Below, in pieces: positions 53,601 through 62,600 of a DNA stretch of 64,000 bases. The position numbers and the translations under genes were made by a program. The stretch is taken from positions 9,018,585 to 9,082,584 of the forward strand of contig JAJLRJ010000001.1 in NCBI GenBank assembly GCA_024195265.1, written 5' to 3'. Under the pieces are notes generated by a model, which saw only the letters and a program-made list of their open reading frames with translations, did not search any database and was not told the origin of the DNA. Numbering within the stretch: the stretch's first letter is position 1; each line of letters starts with the position of its first letter. The DNA is from Dendrophyllia cribrosa (Eukaryota; Cnidaria; Anthozoa; Scleractinia; Dendrophylliidae).

Positions 53601-56600
53601 GGTTAGGGGTAGCAGTTTATAATGCATAGTTAAATTTAGGACTAAGCAACTCGAGAAGCTAGGTGGTACAGTGGTACGGTAGGCTATGTAAGCCTAAGCC
53701 TAGCTGAGGTCACAGGTTCAATCCTGAGTGGGGATTTTAAATGTTCTTTTTTACACTAAAAATTTATTGACAATAAAATTCAAGTGTCGACATTACGTTA
53801 TATAAGTCTCAATAAGGTGTCCAACGTCCTTCTGGTTGGTATGATTTAGGCACAACCTTCAAACAGCCTGTGTGGCAGGCATGAGAATGAGGAGAGGAAG
53901 GGAGGATTTTGATCTTTCCCCTCCATTCACGCCCTGCACTCTCTCCACACACTTTGCACACGCTCAAAATCCTCCCTTCCCTTCCTTTTTTTAGCGTCTG
54001 CCAACAATACTTCCTATCCAGTTCTGTGACAACTGGAAAACCAGTCTCACATATAGCTTTTGTTTGACGCGTTCACATACATTAATTTTGTGCCACAATG
54101 GAACCCACACAACCTTATTCTTGAGCACATTTTTTATTTATTTATTTATTTTATTTTTTTATTAATTTTTTTTTTATTTTTGTCTATATTACATTATTTT
54201 GTAAGTAAACTAACACTTAAACACATTTACACAATCTAAGTACATGAAAGAGAAAGAAACTAAAAATACAAAAATGACAAATGTACGAAAAACTGCTTAA
54301 AGTAGTATAATTTATGATTAAAGCGGCTTGAGTTGAGATAAAGAATGATATATTTGGTGACAAAAATCTAAGAAGAAATAAGAGCGATTAGGGGCTCCCA
54401 CTTTTGATAGTGATAACTAAGGTTATTTCTCTCGCTCGCTATGGAGTATTCTATTTGGTATGTATTTTTAATTCGCTCGAGTAATAATTGTGGAGTTAAA
54501 ATCTTGTTACTAAGTTTACAGAAGTGAAGGAGATATTTGCTTTCCAAGATAATATAGTTAATTAAATTGCTATTACTTTCTAGATTATCAATTCCAAAAA
54601 TAACATCTCTAATTTCTAAATGCTTGGTAAGCTTTAATTTATCTTTACATATCATTTCCACTTCATTCCAAAATAGTCTATAGTCTAACTCTTGGGCATT
54701 GGAAAAGAAAGTGTTCAAGAGTTTCGATATCTGTTTTGCACCAATAGCACAAAGGAGATTCGACTTTTTTAAATTTGTAAAGCATATCATTTGTATACAT
54801 GATCCTATTTATTCCTATTTATTCTTGAGCACATGCTGCAACACTGATCTCCATATAACTTGACATGAATAGCTAACACAACAAATAATAAATATTCATA
54901 AAATATCATACTTGGGCTTCGTGGACTTGCTCCTTTCACAAGAGGGTCAAACTTGACGTACAGAGACTGGCGAGCCAGGGCTGACTGCAATCACAAACAA
55001 TAACACATCACAGTAAGTTAACTGGCACATGCAAAATTTTTGCTTTTTAATAGCACTTTAGTCTACAGCAAGGGCTGGGGGCATAACCAGCTCATGTTGA
55101 ATTTCGAGATATTTCACTCACAAATTATTTTTTTCTGGAGCTGAGAATGTTTTTTGAGTTGGAGGAAAAGAGAGGCAATCGGGCCAAAAAAACCTGTATT
55201 TTCACACACAAAAAAAATACAAAATACATTGGTCACTATTACAATAATTAGGCATGCTATATAATTACTCTTCTTTTTCAAGAATGTGGGATGTTTCAGT
55301 CTAATTGAATCTTGTTTACTTCAGGTAATGTTAACCAGTCAAAATTTTGGCAACAGAATGCTTTTTTGGCTTTTAAAACAACATCATCTGAGCATGAAAA
55401 ATTTTAAAATTTGACAAAGGCTGGTTAATATCATGCCCCCAGTCCTTTGAACAATATTGTGGTGTGACAAATAAGAAACCACTGTCAACTGCTGGCAGTT
55501 TATTCATCTTGCAACTGATTGGCTCCCACTGAAGGCTAAACCACACTTCCTTGAATAAAATCCAGCACTGATTATTCCGGCTTTTTTAATAACCCAGAAG
55601 GGGGCAGTTTAGTGAGGGAGGCAATTATTTCAGGCATTGCTTACTGGAATTGTGTGATAAGTATATATTTTATTACAATTTCATCAGATCATAAAATTCA
55701 CTAAGCTCAGCTAAAAATGGGCTTTTGAAGTATATATGAAACATGAATCATTTTAGAATTCAGAAATATGTAAATTCCCCAAGTTACAAGAAATGAAAAT
55801 GAATGCAAATTCATATTGCAGAAGTAAAATTTTCCAACGAATTCTCAGGCTGACAACAAAAGAAATGATAGAAAAGCAGTAAGAAGATTTAACATTAAAT
55901 TGAACTTTAGGATAATTTATATAGAAGTGCAACATACTATCCATCTAGGTGTTTGAATTAAGGCTGAATAAAAATTTAAGCATTACTGTTCAGACCAATA
56001 ATTAGTGAAAAATAAGAAGCTGTGTTGGATTAAAAAAAAACCGTGGTATAGAAGCCATCACCTTGATGCCAAACATTTAAAAAAATATTCAGCTTAACAA
56101 ATATAACAACTCATATATCAAAAGTTTACAACAAAAAGAATAATAATAATAAAACTCGCTGCATTCGAATTATTTTGTGTACTACAATGTAGTTCAAACC
56201 ACACACATGCTTAAAAGATGCCAAGGCAGTCTTACATGTTCTTTGTTATTTATCCATTATGCAATTCTGCTCAAAGCATTGCTTCTTGTACACAATAATA
56301 TTGCCAGAATATACAGGTATTAAGGAAACTCATAGTATATCAGAAAACACATATTGATCTTAAATATGACTTGTTTTTACTCACCAATATTAGTAATAAA
56401 GGAATTCTTCATTTGTGTTTTATGGTTTCTTTGAAAATTAGGGAAGATATATAATGACAATATTTTTGGGTCAGACACTGATGTCTGCCCTATTTTTGTC
56501 TGTTTTCATTCACTGGTCATCCCCAGCAGGTGTTAAATGTGCCATATTTATAATTTACTGGCCAATAGGAAGGGAAAACATAAGGATCAAAAAGTGACAG

Positions 56601-59600
56601 AGGTCAATAATAATTATTTGTCTGAGAAGCACCACAAGAGATTATAAAAAATTCATAACCAATGTCTAGAAAGGTTGAGCTGAGAAGGAATTGAAGAAAC
56701 ACTAAGCATCTGCAGACAGAATTTATGGATTCACTGGATCTGAAAATTATGCACTGAAATCATGGCAATGTATGGTATAAAAATGTGTTACATGGCTGTT
56801 AAGTAATGAGACGAAAGACTGAATAACAGGTAGAGAAAATAATAGTGAACTTGTAAGTACAATAACTCAATTATGATAGAATATTGTCTGATAATTGACC
56901 CACTCCAAATGATATTGGATCTATCAGGGCTGTCACAAAAATGGCAAGTTTGATTTCTTGACCGCCTGTCAATAAATCAAATTTCATGAACTGAAATCCA
57001 CTTCAATCCTTGCAATCCTGCACTTTATCTCCAAACTACTGCTTTTGTTTTGCTCTATAGAATCTTTTTATCCAACTAAGTTGCATATTTGGTGGCATTT
57101 GGCGATATAATATGGAAGAAAGCTGAGTGAAATTTTGTTATTTCGGGGGGCCAATGTCCCTTGAAATGCTTCTTTACTATGAAGCTGGCCCCATAAAGAA
57201 AGTAGCAGGCCATAAAACAAAGAAAGTCTTCAATGCTTGAACTGCCTTTAACTCATTTGCAAACTTTGCGTAGCTGGTCATCTTTACTGTAGTTGCCAGC
57301 CATAATAACGAACTTTAGATTGGACTGCAAGTACAAGATTCAGTACGAGTATGACTTTTTAAACCTAGTTCATGTGCTCTAGAAAAGTAACTTATCACAC
57401 CAATTATATACCTACAAAATTTTATAAAATGCTCAAGGAAATGCATGCGCTATGATTGGTTAAACTGAGTTCATTATAACTTGATAAAGCACGCGCGTGA
57501 CGCAAGGTTTATTAATATTATAACCGTTTTTATTTTATAAACGAAATAAAAAAACTTGTTCCTTGTTCCTTGAGAAGTGCAAGAAGCACTCGCCATTGGC
57601 TCGTGCTTCTCTGCACTTCTCTCGTGTTCTTAAAAATTCCTGCGTGCTTATACATTGTATAACTCAATAATGCACTCGGCGCGCTTTTTATTTCTTTACT
57701 AGAGTCTCCTTATCTACTGGACGGCAACATCAAGGACCGACAGCTCTGGGGATGTGACTGGTTTAAAATTAGAAGGTTGTATTCGTACTCAATCTTGTGC
57801 TCATACTCAAATTTAAAACTTCCTAATAGCTGGTTGCTGGCTTCTGATCACAACCTTGATATTTTGACTTGAATATAAATACTTGCAAACTTGCTGAGAA
57901 AGACATGTTACCTCTTTGAAGCCTTCATTGTTGGTACCACACCGCTCAAGGAAATCTAGCTCCCACATGGCTGTAGTAAAAGCAAACAGCAACAATGTTC
58001 AGTAGTGGGTATAGTTTAATCCCCCGCAGCAACACAAACAGGAGGTTAAATGGGCATTGTCATGCAAATCATGACTCCATACAACTCCTTCTAAATTTTG
58101 TTCTGTTCAAACGATTTTGCCATGCATGAGTAAATCACAATATTGGTTTCAGTTTAGACTTTCAATAAGTCCTTCGTCATTGGCGCCATTTTTTTGCGAC
58201 CCAAAAACGGGTCGCTGCGCTTAGACCAATCAGAGTAGCCGAGAGTAGCCCTTGGGGACAGAACTGTCAATCACAAGGTATTAGGCGCAATGAAACATGA
58301 CTTGCGGTTGAAATTTAACAATAGGGTTGGTTGCGAAACAATAATCAATGACATTGACAAGTCATTTTTGGCGCGAAACGCTAATGAAAACCCTTCAAGC
58401 GAGACAAGTCGACCGTGGGTCGCTCGGCCGCTTCGTGGCCTCCAAAGCTCGCTTTGCTTGCTTTACTGTGAAACTCGTCAGGTCGACTTGTGGCAAGTCT
58501 AGTTTCAGTTTTATTTCTAGTTGGTTTAGAATGTGGTGTGAGCCTAGCAAAACTAAAGCAAATTTAAAATTACTTTTCAACACTCAATAACAAAATAACA
58601 AACTAAACAAACAAACAAACCGCTGTATAATGGCAACCATTACTTTACATGGACTGTTCACAGTCCCCTATTTTCCTGTGTGATCAGTCGAGGTCAATTA
58701 CTAGTTCGAGTTGTTGTCATTTTGGTTTTTCATGGTGAGCAAAAACTTAGGAGAGTGCAGAAATTCCGCATGGAAGGGCATTCAATTTGGTGGTTAGCAG
58801 CATGAGGGGTGAGGGAGTGGTGGTGAAAAGATTAATCAAATTTTTGATTAATCGCGATTATGACCATTTGGTTCGATTCACGGTTCTTTGCTTCTATATT
58901 TCGATTTTGGTTCGAATTTTTCATACCTTTTCCAGGTTGCCCTCAATGAGTTATTTTATTGTGAAATCAGAATTCAGAACTCTTTAAAATCTGCATTTTT
59001 GATTGACGAGCAAAGGCATTTGCAGTTCATTAGCCATTTTGTGTTGCCTGGTAAAATTGCTGCACTTCTACCACCCCAGGCTTGAGAATTTCCAAATAAG
59101 GAAAACCATGCGCAACACGCTCATTGTCACGTTCTCAAACATGGCGACGAACGACCAATCAATCGTGAATCCGCCTGCATCTTTTAGATCAGCTGTGTGG
59201 AAATATTATGGTTTTCCAGCTGAAGACGATACAACAGGTAAGTCTAAAACCGTCTACAAGACACATTTGCATAATCAAATCGAAATATTCAAAATCGAAA
59301 GATACATGTAATAATCGAAATCAAATTGAATCGCAAGGAATATGAATAGTTACACCCCTATGAGGGAGTGAAAAAATAGGGAGTCCCTATTTTTTCCACC
59401 TTCCGTCTTCCTAATGCCCGTCCTCACGGAACTTTTGCACTCTCCCCAGTTTTTGCTCACCACGAAAAACGAAAATGGCAGCAACTCAAACTAGCGATCA
59501 ACCTTGACTGATCACACGTTAAAATAGGAGACTGTGAACAGTCTATTACTCACAGTTTAGGCCTGAGGGATTGCAGCACTTACACCTGCATAAAATGCAT

Positions 59601-62600
59601 GCAATATGGTAGTTTACTTGCACTTGTAGTGCTGCACTACCCATGGCCTGTACTATAATATATAAATACCTTCACTAGCTGGTCTGAAAGCATCATCTCC
59701 AAACTGATCATCCTCTTCTTGTTGCTCTTCAGCATCTCGCTCAAACATGTCTTGAACTTCTGCTGTCTTTTCACTGCTGGTGAAATCATCTAAAGTTTTG
59801 TGATCCTGGAACTCATTCTCAAGATCTGCAGGATTTACTTTAAACAGCTCTGCAGACTTGTAAGAATGCTCCACGCTAGTTATTTCTTTCAGCAAGTTAT
59901 CTGTTCTCTCATTTCCTGTAAGCAGTACATCATCTGTTAAGACTGCATTTTCTGTTGCTTCATCATGCAAAAGGAGTTTGTCGATGTCTTCATTACTGTC
60001 AATTAAATTATCTGAAAACAAACATACCAAAAACTTAATCAAACCTTACCCTTCACTTTCTTGGAGTGTTCTCATTAGAAGACGGCAACTGGCAAATTTG
60101 AACATTAGGAACCAAATAGCTGCCTTTTCTGCCTTGAGTTTGACTAAAAATTTAATATTGCACCGTGATGTTCTCATGTTCTTTTCAAAACTATTAATTA
60201 CAAAAAACCTGTACGAGGGCCCTACGCATGAGGCATACAGCTCAGCTACAAAAGCTTACGGCCTCGAAACAATACCGAAACAATAATTTTGTCTCTAAAT
60301 TGGTGATATCATAAAATACTTATTGACTAAGTGAAGTTGGGCCGGATAGGAAAAAAATTGGTTCTCGGTCAGGGCTCACAAGTCTTGCTGTGCTTGGTCT
60401 GTATGCCACAAGGTCAAGCCATATATTTTCCCACCTGGCCCTCCCACTCAGGCTATATACATTTGTACTATGTACATGCACTTATTGACTGAGTAACACT
60501 AAAGAGGACAAGGGCCCCAACAAAGTCCCATCTGGGACAAGTAGAATTTGTTGTTGGGCAAGTAATGTTCCATGCTCCCTGTACTAAATACAGGTAGCAA
60601 ACCTTGTTCTGGTGAAGTGCGTTCACTCCCTATAGGTGAGAATGTCCGTGGACAGTCGTTGGCAACAATTTGCAGCTTTGTAAAGTCTGACATGAGCTCT
60701 GTGTCAAGATCACCATCATCATCACCAGGCACATTAACAGTAGCACCTTCAACATCCTCAATGCCAGGTATTTCTGGGTGAACTATTTCAGGGAGGTCAT
60801 CAGAGCTTGCTGCCATATTTGTAACTTGCTCTCTGTGGTAAAGTTGGTGAAAGATAATGATTTAGACACTAACCATTTATATCAAACTATTGGCATAATT
60901 ATTTCTTATTTGCAATTATTTAATTCTGCCTAGATACTTTAAGGACGTTCGCGCTAATTGTTTATGCGCATCCTTACTGCGCACGCAATTCATGTCGCAA
61001 CGCCATGCTTCGTCATGCACGAGCGCGCGCGCAAGAGAAGAAAATCTAAGCAGATAAAGGGCTGATAGCGGTTGCGTTAACTTTGCTTAGATTTAACTCG
61101 CTTGGATGGTCGGTGACCCCCAATTTTTTTTTCATAGGTAATTTTCTTTGACAATTCTCGACAGATTGTGAAAAAATGAACAAAAAATCAATGTAGGAAG
61201 TTTAAATTTTTTCCATTTTTCTACCCGCGCGCCATCGAATCCTGCCAACTTGCGGCTGTCAGAGTTTGCAAATGCTGTCGTTTAAAGATGAAATTTACTT
61301 CAAGAAACGTCACCAGTTGAATGAATTAGCTGAACAGACCTACTAGCATAAAATTTGGGAAAGAAAGTTGCATTTTAGAGATTCATTTGCAATATTTTTA
61401 GACTAACAGACATTCGGATCACATCCCGTAAGGAAGACCAATTTTTCAAAATTAGGGTCGCCTTTCAGATAGCTTATCTCAGAAACGAAGTCGGTGACCC
61501 CCTCATTTTTTTGCATTTCTGACAAGAGTAACTCATAACCTAGCTGTAGCAAAAGTTTTATAAAAAAATCAATGTTAGAAGATTTTCGCGCGAACGTCCT
61601 TAAATGCATTGTCTGGTAATGTGTACTTCTGAGTACCAGGATGTGAAAATTAATATGATGGGGTTTAATGCATATTTTCTAATTATATTTCTAATCAGAA
61701 AAAAAAAAAGCTGAAATCTTTCTCGGATATATGAATTGAAAGTCTCAGAGTTGTTATTGATGTTTGATTTTTTTTTACTAACACGTGTCTTAAGGATAAA
61801 CAAACAGTTACTATAGATGGCATGTGCTGACAATAATAATTATAAAAACTCTTGAAAAAATCGAAGAAAACCTTAAGGGGGTGCATCCTGCCCCCACCTT
61901 GTACATCCAAGGGTTAAACACAAGTCGCTGTGCCAACAATGATATGGTTTTAAACAAAATGTGAAAGATCCAAAAATGTTTCTCACCAAGCTCTTTGAAT
62001 GTACATGTATAGACCGTTTTTGTCTTTAGCTAATCTAAAAATCTACTAATTATGAAGTTGTGATCTAGTCTAACTCAGGATTTACAACAGAGAATTATAG
62101 CTAGAGTTAACTCTCTTACCTACAGCAAGGCAAATCAGCTATCAGTTCCTCAAGCCACTCCTTTCAAAGAAAAAATAAGAGGAAAAATAGCAACCTTTAA
62201 TTCTGGATAAAAAAAAAGTTCCCGTAATAATGAGGTGGTTTGTATTAATGGCGTTATTGTTCTTCTGCAGGGTTCCACTATTTATCAATCATGACAAATG
62301 TCTTACCCTTGCTGCTTCAGTGTATATTTGGTGATCTTCCTTAGTTACAACTTGTGTTCTCTCTGTCCAGTTTTCCTCTTCGTCAAGTTTACGAATCTCC
62401 TGCCACACATGTGGCAATTCAACACTGTAAGGAATTGTGTGACGCACTGGAGAGTTCTTGAAGGAGACCTATTGATGAAGAAAAAAATGTGTGCAGGACC
62501 ATCAAGTCATATGATATCTTATCTTATCTTACAAGTACTTCCAGCCAATTTTCACATTTACTTATTATTATTATTATACATGTAAGTATTATGCTAGCAC

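Larger units (their letters stand above)
58650..59545. mobile_element. long-TIR foldback element interrupted by hAT
   Basis: GGACTGTTCACAGTCCCCTA, GTGTGATCAGTCGAGGTCAA, CATGGTGAGCAAAAACTTAG, GAGAGTGCAGAAATTCCG at the left pair with the complements at 59440-59545. Removing 58818-59360 leaves a hairpin of about 350 bp whose centre is AATAGGGAGTCCCTATT. Confidence 0.85.
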
